From Anaerolineae bacterium (lineage in GTDB: Bacteria > Chloroflexota > Anaerolineae > Anaerolineales > Anaerolineaceae), in assembly GCA_013178295.1 (NCBI GenBank), contig JABLWW010000002.1, positions 310,001-374,000 on the forward strand: a DNA stretch of 64,000 nucleotides, read 5' to 3'. How positions within the stretch are numbered: the first letter of the stretch is position 1; every line of letters begins with the position of its first letter. Positions 33,801 to 40,347 of this stretch are shown here, in pieces. Below the pieces are notes generated by a model that was not told the DNA's origin, did no database searches, and worked only from the letters and a program-made list of their open reading frames with translations. A program made the translations under genes and the position numbers.

Positions 33801-34781
33801 TGAGACCTGATCTTTTTCTAATTGACGGCTCAGGCTGTTCTGCAGTGCGATTGAAACGGTGCTGGCAATAAGTTGTAGAAAGTCCAGGTCGGTCTTCTGA
33901 AAAAAACCAGCGGTTAGGGAGCGAAGTTCCAGTACAGCGATTAAGTCACCATCGGTTTGTAGCGGCAAGCCCAGATAGGAACGGTACGTCGTGGTTGCTG
34001 GAAGCAACATGTTGTCAGGTATCTGATCTTGTTGTTGGATATCTGCTATCCATATAGGCTGTTTTTGCTGTGCAAGGTAACTGGCAAAGCCGTCGCGTTG
34101 CAGGTAGGAAGACTGACTGACTTCAACAGCATGTTCTTGGTCTGAAGAGCCAATTAGATGATAGGGTGTCAATTGCTGTGTTGCCGAATCCCACAACGAT
34201 AATTGGATATCGTCTGCTGGTATTGTTTTTTCGATGTTGCCCAGGATGGCACACAGGGTCGAATGTAGCTCTGTGCTGGCAAGCAACTCTTTGCTTAGGT
34301 TGAGAATGGCTTGTTGTCTCTGGGCGATATGCTCATTTTCAAGGGCTGTTTCCTGTTCCTGCTCGGGTTGGTGGAATGTAACCACCATCATGGGCATTGG
34401 TTGTAGGGTAATCTGGTATGAGGTGGCAAGAACTACTTTACCAGAAACCAAGAGCTGGGCTTTTCCCTCAGAGGAACAAAGCTTTAGCAACCCTTCAGCA
34501 GGGCGAACGCTGCGGGAGAGTTTCTCAAGGTTGGCTGCTTCGGAAGAGGATAGGTTAAACATGTGCCGCAGCGAGTCGTTTGCAAAAGCTACCCGTCCGC
34601 CTGTTTGAATGACCAGGACGGCGTCATTGGATTTGAGGCTGTCACCCTCGATGGGAAATTCTGGTTTGGGAAAAGAGAGAGATTTTGCGGATGATGGGAT
34701 GATGCGCACGAGCAGGCGGGTTACCAGGAAAAGCAGGGCTCCTGCTGTTACAAGTACAATGCCCAGCGCAATGGCATCCAT
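27894..34781 (-). CDS. Giant sensor histidine kinase with about ten GAF domains
   Basis: A 2295-residue protein with one N-terminal membrane helix (about 4-28) and a PAS-like region (about 50-130). About ten GAF-like units follow, each ending in a helix such as ASTVSIALQNSLSRQ or FASQAAIALENALLF, at roughly 175-320, 340-495, 515-660, 685-830, 855-1020, 1085-1235, 1250-1420, 1440-1595, 1610-1765 and 1800-1920. After a PAS domain (about 1940-2060) come HisKA with SHELRTPMTS (His2072), and the ATPase domain with an N box (NSLLSNSYNYTPPGG), DNGIGIAPEDHPRIFERFYRG and GTGLGLAISK. The GAFs are divergent from each other and lack obvious bilin Cys. The protein would read many small-molecule or protein cues in the cytosol. 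A response regulator lies on either side. Confidence 0.92.
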   Translation of the reverse strand: MDAIALGIVLVTAGALLFLVTRLLVRIIPSSAKSLSFPKPEFPIEGDSLKSNDAVLVIQTGGRVAFANDSLRHMFNLSSSEAANLEKLSRSVRPAEGLLKLCSSEGKAQLLVSGKVVLATSYQITLQPMPMMVVTFHQPEQEQETALENEHIAQRQQAILNLSKELLASTELHSTLCAILGNIEKTIPADDIQLSLWDSATQQLTPYHLIGSSDQEHAVEVSQSSYLQRDGFASYLAQQKQPIWIADIQQQDQIPDNMLLPATTTYRSYLGLPLQTDGDLIAVLELRSLTAGFFQKTDLDFLQLIASTVSIALQNSLSRQLEKDQVSLLSTIARLSQSISAIKDPDNLFSDLVQIIVPLLHVEVLGFITYNNTEHTLEGQLPFHGLPPQFIELYRIAIQNNAAEQVILDQKTIITENAAEDHTWELLGLNSLAMAASLRETILQPITSGGHMLGYLQASNHSGGYRTFDSQELELISIIAKLVAPLIENNYLARQNKLRAMRSETLRRIANLASSSMPLNDITRISLQEIAKLYKTNACFLLLINHALGELQFHTQSLVSPLPVSYTSASLRLDDAQYLFSVSGRQIALICGNLSQEKALIPFYQKLFSEIQAESAICAPLTTKDLSIGEIWITNQQRNYFQQADLLFLTTVASLLTGVIEQNRLSAETDKVLRTRVDQLTSMSRLNRELCTTWDVPTLLQMIYDAALRLLRATCGTILLFKSFSQEDSFSIRAYAGDPPPISISPKELKVLETGSPQVISGTNLSSTSQSHQDITSILIAPIIHLERPVGLLILHAKEPDSFDKDAVETCQMLANQVAPTLYDALELERILAEEQLLISKLEIIKHLFQDTPAVLQPNHSLQEILSNLCAKIKLATGFASVWIGLFDPVTQLVRKAAGDLVTLQQVELNESSVSWSVLQGLMRKSSIVGKAYRVSSGDNNSAVWKPEDVFLLPIAGSSGAPLALILLSQYQKEHIPQSQAIESLELFLPQIGFVIESHRHFNTLVTNLAEMEEESNRLKQALSHTQKQLPVLLRKDLEQTATIQKLLRHLDRARNGIEIALLSGQQRDMHAFIKSLATEMLTRFQMNCVLIANITPAGLKLVETLGDIPNNTNPEAFLGQYTPFQAILKDRRPILVENLDNSSFWRSNALLNALRAKSFICLLTTVSETEHICFMLIGKKPVAAFSEDDQQMFFQLARQASISLQNQRLLNETRQRLQEVDLLLEFSRKIGSLNPVAIFEALLETASKVIPGAQAGWVGMWDASEQRLSPKASFGYNDAESLMKINFAEPSVTGAASILAWRVYLSGNICRIDELDFPRDYNLSAEHLELYRKATAGRLPVSSLLIPLKRGENKFGLLVLNNFQHPAAFSEQDERLALSLTQQAALALESAQLYQAAENRSAQLQALTHASGAIASRIESKELISSLLDELHTIVAYDTATLWLREDERLIIADAKGFPDNESRIGIFTTVEDSVLFQEISLTGETLSIEDVRHDARFPSLLEPDCLSWLGIPLISKSRLNGLIALEKKEAGFYTPELIQITKTFASQAAIALENALLFEESKIRAIELDLRSQRLTILNQLSHDLGTSLDIDHILQVTSERLLNALGGDRVSSIIIGNKGHYILRTETPPTEDFLPQNLHKTALLQRLSETQGVFSSSDVLEDPDLFSLQNFFQIREARSVLSIPLVTGMRLYGWLWLLNTTPYRYSATEIEMARTIANQAALAVQNAISFEETRRLTEDLERRVEERTADLKKEHENTQTLLRIISELSASLELDEVLKNAMAILNESLGAEQSLILMADGTSAYYQVGIPLIIPSEQPILEMPPEQEISGWIIKHRESVLIDNIVTDPRWKFPHPEKIPYHSVLGFPLILGEHILGTLLLLHRESYYFQQDQIDLAEAVARQISITINNATLYDITSDQSERLIGMLRDQEIEASRSLAILEAVADGVLVTDANKTITLFNASAEKILGLKASEVTGHPLDRFLGLFGNSALSWIKTIQRWSEEPLSHHPGETYSERITLDNGHIVLVHLSPVILGVNFLGTVSIFRDITHEVQVDRLKSEFVANVSHELRTPMTSVKGYVDLLLMKAAGELNSAQEDFLSIVKNNINRLEVLVDDLLDISRLESGHITLFMTAIDIKALCEESVLEFTKRSEQENKPMTYKIMIEDDLPRAFGDQARIRQVVNSLLSNSYNYTPPGGKIQIHGKMVNDQIQIAIQDNGIGIAPEDHPRIFERFYRGEDPLVLASAGTGLGLAISKIIIEMHQGSIWFESDGIPGKGSTFFFTLPIYQQEK

Positions 34782-34801
34782 AATGTGATTGACCTGAAGA
34801 C

Positions 34802-35695
34802 CTAAGCGTTCGCGTCCCGACGACGTTCCTCAGCAGCTAATTCTGTGATTTCGCGTATATCGGAAAAAGAGTGTGTGCTTGGAGTAACTACCCCGATTGA
34901 CATGGTCATTAATGCCGTCTTTTGCAATTGACCGTTTTGATCGGGCGCCATGATATACCCCTGTTCGCGATCGGTGAAGGTGTAATGTGCCAGCACACTT
35001 TCAGCAAAGCGCTCTTGCAGTTTTTGCTTCAACGCTGGCGCAATATCCTCGCTGCTGATGATAACGAAGTTGTTTCCTCCTGCATGGCCTATGAAGCTAT
35101 CTGCCTGCCCAAAGCTGTCTGCCACTTCTCCCAACAATTGGGCAGTCGTTCGCAGCATGTCATTTGCTGCAATAAACCCATACACATTCTTAAAAGCATC
35201 AAATTGGTTTAGCTGAATGTCCATGAATGCCCAGCCTTTTTGTCGGATGATGCGCCGTAATTGATCTTCAATCAAGCGCCCGGCGGGCAACCCGGATTGA
35301 GGGTCGGTTAGACTTTCACGCTCGGAGCGCGAAATGGCATTTTGAACGCGCAGTCGAAGTTCGTCAATATCGAAAGGTTTGGTGATGTAGTCATCTGCCC
35401 CTAGCTCTAGCCCTTGCAACTTATCGCTGCGTTCGTCTTTTTGGGTTAGAAAGATTACAGGGATGTGGCTGGTACGCAGGTTGGTGCGTAATTGGCGGCA
35501 GACCTCATAGCCGTCAATATCGGGCAGCATGATATCCAGAATAATGAGGTGTGGCATTACCTGGCGCGTTTTTTCCAGGGCATCATTTCCGCGGGTAGCT
35601 ATATCTACGTTGTAGCCAAGATTCTTGAAGAAAAGCTGCAACATATTTGAAATATCAGCATCATCTTCTACGACGAGCAGGCGAGCATTATTCAT
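34802..35695 (-). CDS. Response regulator with degenerate GGDEF domain (GGNNF)
   Basis: A 297-residue protein. The receiver (1-120) has EDD (10-12), LIILDIMLPD (Asp54), FLTQK and ITKPF (Lys107 region). The second domain has the start of a diguanylate cyclase (LTDPQSGLPAGR, then FMDIQLNQFDAFKNVYGF), but the active-site loop is GGNNF at about 206-210 instead of GGDEF, and one metal-binding Asp is Gln. It therefore should not make cyclic di-GMP; it may bind GTP or a nucleotide, or be structural. It lies 20 bases upstream of the giant kinase and is transcribed from a local promoter as well as the long operon. Confidence 0.85.
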   Translation of the reverse strand: MNNARLLVVEDDADISNMLQLFFKNLGYNVDIATRGNDALEKTRQVMPHLIILDIMLPDIDGYEVCRQLRTNLRTSHIPVIFLTQKDERSDKLQGLELGADDYITKPFDIDELRLRVQNAISRSERESLTDPQSGLPAGRLIEDQLRRIIRQKGWAFMDIQLNQFDAFKNVYGFIAANDMLRTTAQLLGEVADSFGQADSFIGHAGGNNFVIISSEDIAPALKQKLQERFAESVLAHYTFTDREQGYIMAPDQNGQLQKTALMTMSIGVVTPSTHSFSDIREITELAAEERRRDANA

Positions 35696-35774
35696 TGTTG
35701 CCTCCTGAAAGGCTTGTTTGGCAATTTATCAAAAAACCTTTTTGGATATGAGTATTTAAAAAAGACGCTAATTA

Positions 35775-35803
35775 ATGATACGCGAAAGTCAGTTTTGTGT
35801 AAA
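35775..35803 (-). promoter_or_regulatory. Internal promoter ahead of the response regulator / giant kinase genes
   Basis: On the - strand TTTACA (35803-35798) and TATCAT (35780-35775) are separated by 17 bases, inside the 114-base gap after the hexapeptide-repeat gene. It would allow the two-component genes to be expressed without the upstream half of the operon. Confidence 0.55.
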
Positions 35804-35809
35804 CAGTTT

Positions 35810-37096
35810 TTACCAGGTGGCTTCGTTAGCTTCGCCGGGGCGCGGGTATAGGCGTTTGTGTAAGGTGGCGTTTGGCAATTTGTGGTGATCGCTGTCTTCA
35901 TAACGGATATCACAGTCTATCACTCGCCGTTCGTGGCTGGCAATCAAGACGACGTCCGATTCTATCATCCTTGCAGGGTAAACGATCATCCCGGCTCCCA
36001 GGCGGCAGTTGTGCCCAACACAGCCGCCCAGCACGTGGCGATTTGACTCCTGCAAATTGCCGTGAACATCTCGCGCTTTAATCGGGGCAGAAAGAAGATT
36101 AAAATCGGTGAACGTTGACCCAGCGCCGATGAAGGCGTTGCGTCCCACAACACACATTTGGAGGCATGTATTTTGGGCTACCATGCTGTTGTCCATCATG
36201 GTTGTCATAAACAGAGAAGCACGAAAGGGCAAAAAACAACTGTCACCAACCACTGACAGCATTAGTTGGCAGCCTTGCGAGATGTTTACATTATCCCCTA
36301 TGATACAGTTTTCGATGACAACGCCAGCCCCGATGGTAACATTATCTCCGATAGTTGTTGGACCATGAATGACAGCGGTAGGGTCAATTGTACAATTGCG
36401 ACCTATCCTGACAACACGTGAGCATTCCAGCACTTGTTTGCCTTCGTACAGGGCACTGCCAAGCACTTTAAGCATAAACCACGGGTCATGTTTTGATCGT
36501 TCCTCAAAACGTGCTCCACGCCCAAACAAACCAAAGACAATATCGGCAATGAAGATATGGACCCACGTGTCAATCGCTATTAGACTGCGTAGCGGCACCT
36601 GGTAAATTAGCTCCCCAGAGATTCCTGCCATGTACGTCGGGATATGATAGTAGCCGAGTTCTCTGGCTTGCAGGTCAATAACCAATGGCAACGCTTCAGT
36701 TTGTCCTTCAGTTCCCTGTGGATAGTACCAGAGATTTGCCAGGTATAGCCCGTCGTCTGTTTTTGTGTAGGAGGCTGATAAGGGCAGGCAGTGTTCTCGA
36801 AACGCCGCATCTTTGATGGAAAAGGCTGCCTGGCTGGCAGTTTTTCTTTTTTGAGCTTCCTGAATGAAGGCGTTTATGTAGTTTTCGTCAAAGAAAAGGT
36901 TATCCTGATACACCAGGCAAGGTTCGTGAGTTGGGGGCAAAGGGGCTGTAGCAGGCAGTTCGATTTCGCGGGTTGTGTATCGAGAAAGCACGTCGCGTTG
37001 AGCAAGCCAGAGAGGCTTGTTTTGCAGACGCAGATCGCGTGCCCTTTCGTTGAATGGCTCCAGGTAATGAGGATGCTGAAGGATGATCTTATCCAT
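35810..37096 (-). CDS. Left-handed beta-helix (hexapeptide repeat) protein of signalling operon
   Basis: A 428-residue protein. The first 220 residues are of mixed fold with no recognised family (LSRYTTREIELPATAPLPPTH). From about 228 to 385 there are hexapeptide repeats of the acyltransferase/nucleotidyltransferase beta-helix type: RIGRNCTIDPTAVIHGPTTIG, then DNVTIGAGVVIENCIIGDNVNIS, VVGDSCFLPF, VVGRNAFIGAGSTFT, GHNCRLGAGMIVYPA. No clear nucleotidyltransferase signature (GxGxR) is present, so it may be a non-enzymatic beta-helix or an acetyltransferase-like protein. It sits between a V4R-like protein and a receiver protein. Confidence 0.75.
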   Translation of the reverse strand: MDKIILQHPHYLEPFNERARDLRLQNKPLWLAQRDVLSRYTTREIELPATAPLPPTHEPCLVYQDNLFFDENYINAFIQEAQKRKTASQAAFSIKDAAFREHCLPLSASYTKTDDGLYLANLWYYPQGTEGQTEALPLVIDLQARELGYYHIPTYMAGISGELIYQVPLRSLIAIDTWVHIFIADIVFGLFGRGARFEERSKHDPWFMLKVLGSALYEGKQVLECSRVVRIGRNCTIDPTAVIHGPTTIGDNVTIGAGVVIENCIIGDNVNISQGCQLMLSVVGDSCFLPFRASLFMTTMMDNSMVAQNTCLQMCVVGRNAFIGAGSTFTDFNLLSAPIKARDVHGNLQESNRHVLGGCVGHNCRLGAGMIVYPARMIESDVVLIASHERRVIDCDIRYEDSDHHKLPNATLHKRLYPRPGEANEATW

Positions 37097-37116
37097 AGCG
37101 CATTTCTCTACCCTAA

Positions 37117-37683
37117 CTATGGTTTCATTACCTCAATTTTGCATGAAAGACTAGTGTTCATGATCGTGGTGCTATTTGTAATGATGTGGGTTTTCTCGCC
37201 TGTTGCCCAGCTAATATAGGCTTTGATTAAGCCTGCGAGGAAAAAGCAGGGAGGATAGAATTGCGTTCGTGAGGTGTCATCGCGGGGTAAAAGAGTGTGC
37301 CAGTACCATCCCTCTTCGTTTTTGCTTGTCTCGATGTCTATACTAAGCAAGTTACCGATGTTATTTGCCAGTATTAGCAAACCATTGTAAATGCGCTGAC
37401 TGGTTGGCAGCGTACGATATTCTAAGCGCAGCAATCCCATTTGCTTTCCTTTTTTGCGGATCAAATCTTCGAAGAAGATTTTGCCAGCCCTGAACGCAAT
37501 CCCTGCTACAACTTGTTCGGAGTAAAGTTTTTCTAGCGGAAGGAAAAGTTCATTTAGGCACAGCGAGGAAGGTTTTTGTGGGTATATATCGCCCATATCT
37601 TGTTTTCCAAGAATATCCTGGATAGCCAGAAATAATATTCTGGTGACTTTCTTGGTAGGGAGGCTACGCGTATTTGTTAACAT
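37117..37683 (-). CDS. V4R-like small ligand-binding domain protein (tentative)
   Basis: A 188-residue protein with a fold hint only. TRILFLAIQDILGKQDMGDIY at the start, GIAFRAGKIFFEDLIRKKG in the middle and a final strand pair resemble the V4R (4-vinyl reductase) domain as found next to small GTPases and Roadblock-type genes in some bacteria, but the usual Cys/His cluster cannot be seen clearly. V4R domains bind hydrocarbons or ligands. It starts four bases after the stop of the preceding hydrolase gene, so is translated with it. Confidence 0.5.
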   Translation of the reverse strand: MLTNTRSLPTKKVTRILFLAIQDILGKQDMGDIYPQKPSSLCLNELFLPLEKLYSEQVVAGIAFRAGKIFFEDLIRKKGKQMGLLRLEYRTLPTSQRIYNGLLILANNIGNLLSIDIETSKNEEGWYWHTLLPRDDTSRTQFYPPCFFLAGLIKAYISWATGEKTHIITNSTTIMNTSLSCKIEVMKP

Positions 37684-37686
37684 TCT

Positions 37687-38475
37687 TTAATTGGATGTGT
37701 CAAGGAAATCTTTAAGGGTTGCAAGGAAGCGCTGATGTTCATCAAGCATGACAAAGTGGGCAGACTTTTCGAAAAGCTCAATGCGTGAAGAGGGTAGTTC
37801 CTTTTGCAGGATGCGATATTGTTTTGGGTTGACAATGTTATCTTGCAGCCCGTATATCCCCATCACGGGTACGCGCACCTGATGAAGATTGGGACGCAAG
37901 TCGGTTTTTCGCAGGGTTGCAATACTGATTAGGAAGGATTCAAGCGTAGTACTTGAAAGATCACGATCCATCATGGTTGGAAACCTTGGGTCGCGGCATA
38001 TTGTGGGGGAGGCAATACGCATTGCGAGGCGGAAGAGACCCATCAAGTTGAATAACATGAATGCAATCGGGCGATAACCAGCCAGCTTGAGGGCGGGGGC
38101 TAGTGAAGAGCCCACGATAGGCGATCCAATAACAACAACTTTTTGCACGCGGTTGGGATAATGGATGGCCACGTTCAGGCTAACTGTTCCACCCATGCTG
38201 TGGCCAACCAGAGGGGCTTCGGCGATTCCAAGCCTGTCCATAAATTGGTCGACCAGGCTTGTAAAGTCCTGAACAGCGTAGGTGCTTCGCTTTTTGCCTG
38301 ATTCACCAAAACCCCAGAAATCGAGGGCATACGTGCGGTAAGATTGCCCCAAGTGGGTCATGGTTTGTTGCCAGAGTGCCCAGGAGCCTAGCCAGCCATG
38401 CAAAAGAATAATGGGAAGCCCGCGCCCGTACACTTCATAGTGAACAATGCCTTGATCTGTAGCGATCGAGGACAT
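37687..38475 (-). CDS. Alpha/beta hydrolase with intact GHSMG nucleophile
   Basis: A 262-residue alpha/beta hydrolase: LLHGWLGSW (oxyanion hole), ALDFWGFGESG, VGHSMGGTVSL (nucleophile Ser93), an Asp in IYGLQDNIV and His in EKSAHFVMLDE. It is similar throughout to the hydrolase at 26715-27503, which lacks the Ser. Substrate unknown; esterase, lipase or C-C hydrolase are possible. It lies between the MglA-like GTPase and the V4R-like gene in the operon, so hydrolase activity might be switched by the GTPase or kinase. Confidence 0.85.
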   Translation of the reverse strand: MSSIATDQGIVHYEVYGRGLPIILLHGWLGSWALWQQTMTHLGQSYRTYALDFWGFGESGKKRSTYAVQDFTSLVDQFMDRLGIAEAPLVGHSMGGTVSLNVAIHYPNRVQKVVVIGSPIVGSSLAPALKLAGYRPIAFMLFNLMGLFRLAMRIASPTICRDPRFPTMMDRDLSSTTLESFLISIATLRKTDLRPNLHQVRVPVMGIYGLQDNIVNPKQYRILQKELPSSRIELFEKSAHFVMLDEHQRFLATLKDFLDTSN

Positions 38476-38510
38476 GATAATGTTAACTAGCTCGGCTTAA
38501 GCGACAACGG

Positions 38511-39053
38511 CTATTCCGAGCTTTTCTCCATTTCACCCAGGATTTCGTATAGCAATTCAAGTAAAACATTTTTTACCGATTCTTTGTTTGTGGCAACACA
38601 TGGCAACAGTTTTATTTTGGGGTCGAGGCGTAATGCCAGACGTATGTCCTCCACACTCCAGGCATCTTCGCAATCTTGTTTATTGGCTGCCAGAACATAG
38701 GGTGTTGGTGCGTAAATTTTGAAGGTTTGCAATATTCCACGTGCTTCTCGGTATGTTTCTGGACGTGTGCTGTCAATCAAGACAATGAACCCCAGCATAC
38801 CTTCGGAAAGTATTTCCCACATAAAGTCAAATCGCTTTTGTCCTGGGGTCCCAAAGAGGTATAGAACCAGGTCGTCATCCACAGAGATGCGTCCAAAGTC
38901 CATTGCTACAGTGGTTGTTTCTTTTAATCGCATTTCCTCCCCAGTTGAGATTTTCCGCTCGGTTGAAACAACTTCTATTTCACTGATAGATCGAATGAAC
39001 TCGGTCTTGCCGGCGTTGAAAGGGCCTGTGACCACAATTTTTACATTTTGCAT
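38511..39053 (-). CDS. MglA/Rup-type small GTPase
   Basis: A 180-residue GTPase of the MglA-like bacterial small GTPase group: KIVVTGPFNAGKTEFI (P loop, residues 10-17), STGEEMRLKETTTVAMDFG (G2, Thr), LFGTPGQKRF (G3 at about 67-72, Gly-Thr-Pro-Gly rather than DxxG), VLAANKQD (G4, 124-127) and CVATNKESV (G5-like). These proteins act as polarity or signalling switches; several are encoded beside DUF4388 or Roadblock proteins. It follows the DUF4388 gene by 15 bases. Its activating protein is not visible unless the DUF4388 or V4R-like protein serves that role. Confidence 0.85.
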   Translation of the reverse strand: MQNVKIVVTGPFNAGKTEFIRSISEIEVVSTERKISTGEEMRLKETTTVAMDFGRISVDDDLVLYLFGTPGQKRFDFMWEILSEGMLGFIVLIDSTRPETYREARGILQTFKIYAPTPYVLAANKQDCEDAWSVEDIRLALRLDPKIKLLPCVATNKESVKNVLLELLYEILGEMEKSSE

Positions 39054-39068
39054 TGTCTATTCCTTTCC

Positions 39069-39887
39069 CTAAGCAACCCGGATGCGATTGATCAATCGGT
39101 TGACCAAGGAAACCTGGGCTTCTCTTTCCTGTGGAGTAGTTATCCGATTAATGATACCAACAACAGGCATGTCGGTGGGGCGCGTCAATTCGACCACTCC
39201 CGCTTGTAACAATGAGAATACAACGCGGCGTATTTCGAGGTCGTTCATTTTCGTGGCTTCGGCAATCTGCTTGATGGTGTTTTTGGGGTTGATGAATTTT
39301 ACAACACGCCATTCCTCTACACTGAGATTTAGTTTGCGCATGTTGGCGTCTGGGCGGTCTGCAAACTTTAGAGACATTTCCAGGCTGGGGATTTCTTCTT
39401 GCAGTTGTTCCCATTCGCGAATCTGCCTGGAGCCTTCGATGATGAGGTTTTCAAGGTCTATACGGATAGGAATGCGATCGTCAGGCGGCGGAAGGCTGGC
39501 GTCAAAGTGGAAGAAGCCATCCACCCATGTAAAGAGTCTTCTTACAACAGAGATTAGATATTGTTGCAAGCTGTTGAGGATGTCCGCCTGTGTTATGTAT
39601 CCGGCGTTGATCAACAGCAGCCCCAGTTCTTTATCTGTCATATTTGCTGCACGCGATTGGATCACTTGATATTGATTGTGAGAGATCTTTTTGCTGCGCT
39701 GTAATATTGCGGGAAGGCTGTTATCCTCGCTGGATAACTGGGCATAGGCAAGCTTGCCTTCACGGAAGTTGACACGAGCGACTTCGGATGACCGTTCGAT
39801 GGTTAGTGTGCCCGTTTTTTTGGCAAGATTGATTAGATTAAAGAGCTGGGTAACTGAAAAGTCGCGTAGATTGCCCTTAAGTGCCAT
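39069..39887 (-). CDS. DUF4388 (PATAN-type) protein, first gene of the signalling operon
   Basis: A 272-residue protein. The N-terminal 130 residues form a DUF4388 domain (MALKGNLRDFSVTQLFNLINLAKKTGTLTIERS, VNFREGKLAYAQ, ILNSLQQYLISVVRRLFTWVDGFFHF). The C-terminal part (about 180-255) looks like a winged helix (NLSVEEWRVVKFINPKNTIKQIAEATKMNDLEIRRVVFSLLQAGVV). DUF4388 proteins often accompany GTPase and two-component systems. It is first after the operon promoter and sits 15 bases from the small GTPase, so probably works with it. Confidence 0.88.
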   Translation of the reverse strand: MALKGNLRDFSVTQLFNLINLAKKTGTLTIERSSEVARVNFREGKLAYAQLSSEDNSLPAILQRSKKISHNQYQVIQSRAANMTDKELGLLLINAGYITQADILNSLQQYLISVVRRLFTWVDGFFHFDASLPPPDDRIPIRIDLENLIIEGSRQIREWEQLQEEIPSLEMSLKFADRPDANMRKLNLSVEEWRVVKFINPKNTIKQIAEATKMNDLEIRRVVFSLLQAGVVELTRPTDMPVVGIINRITTPQEREAQVSLVNRLINRIRVA

Positions 39888-39926
39888 CCGTTTACCTCGC
39901 TAGCTTTTACCAGGGAACACAAAAAG

Positions 39927-39955
39927 ATTATACATGTAAGCATATTATGCGTCAA
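39927..39955 (-). promoter_or_regulatory. Strong sigma70 promoter of the ten-gene signalling operon
   Basis: On the - strand TTGACG (39955-39950) and TATAAT (39932-39927) are exactly 17 bases apart, near consensus. The start is expected at about 39920, 33 bases before the DUF4388 ATG. Together with the + strand promoter below it accounts for the 460-base gap 39888-40347; nothing else is recognised there except the leader frame. Confidence 0.8.
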
Positions 39956-40065
39956 CAAAATGTGGAAGAAAAGACACACGATTTTCACAAAGTCAAATCG
40001 TTAATTGCGAGACGCAATGACCGGTTCTTTGAGTGACAATTCTTTAATAAGTTGCTGGCTTTGAA

Positions 40066-40094
40066 TTGGCGATTTCTTAAATCTGGTATATAAT
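40066..40094 (+). promoter_or_regulatory. Promoter of the methyltransferase/GH3/HD-GYP operon
   Basis: TTGGCG (40066-40071) and TATAAT (40089-40094), 17 bases apart. The transcript would have a leader of about 245 bases before the methyltransferase start. Confidence 0.65.
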
Positions 40095-40119
40095 GCGGAG
40101 GGGCAACTGTATTCCGACT

Positions 40120-40167
40120 GAGGAGGTATTCGCAGTATTGCACATGCCTGGCTCAGGTTCTGTCTGA
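40120..40167 (+). promoter_or_regulatory. Leader with strong Shine-Dalgarno and short reading frame
   Basis: GAGGAGGT (40120-40127) is followed by TTG 40138 opening MHMPGSGSV and TGA at 40165-40167. Like the cstA leader, this is a short frame behind an unusually good ribosome-binding site. It may be a leader peptide; alternatively the motif is fortuitous. Confidence 0.3.
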
Positions 40168-40347
40168 TGTGAGCAGCTTGTGGTTTTCAGGGGAATTTCT
40201 TGTTATCAAACTAAGCGATTATAAAGATAAACAGCGGTTTTACAATCTTTTTATTCGCGATAGCTAAAGACACAGGACGAAACAAAGTTATTGTTCTGTG
40301 TTTACATTAACGAAGTGTTGCTTTTGGCAGATGGGCAAAAGATTGAT

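Noticed and set aside
39082-39669. 195-codon + strand open frame opposite the DUF4388 gene
   Set aside because: Shadow of a conserved coding frame; Ser/Arg-rich translation without family features.
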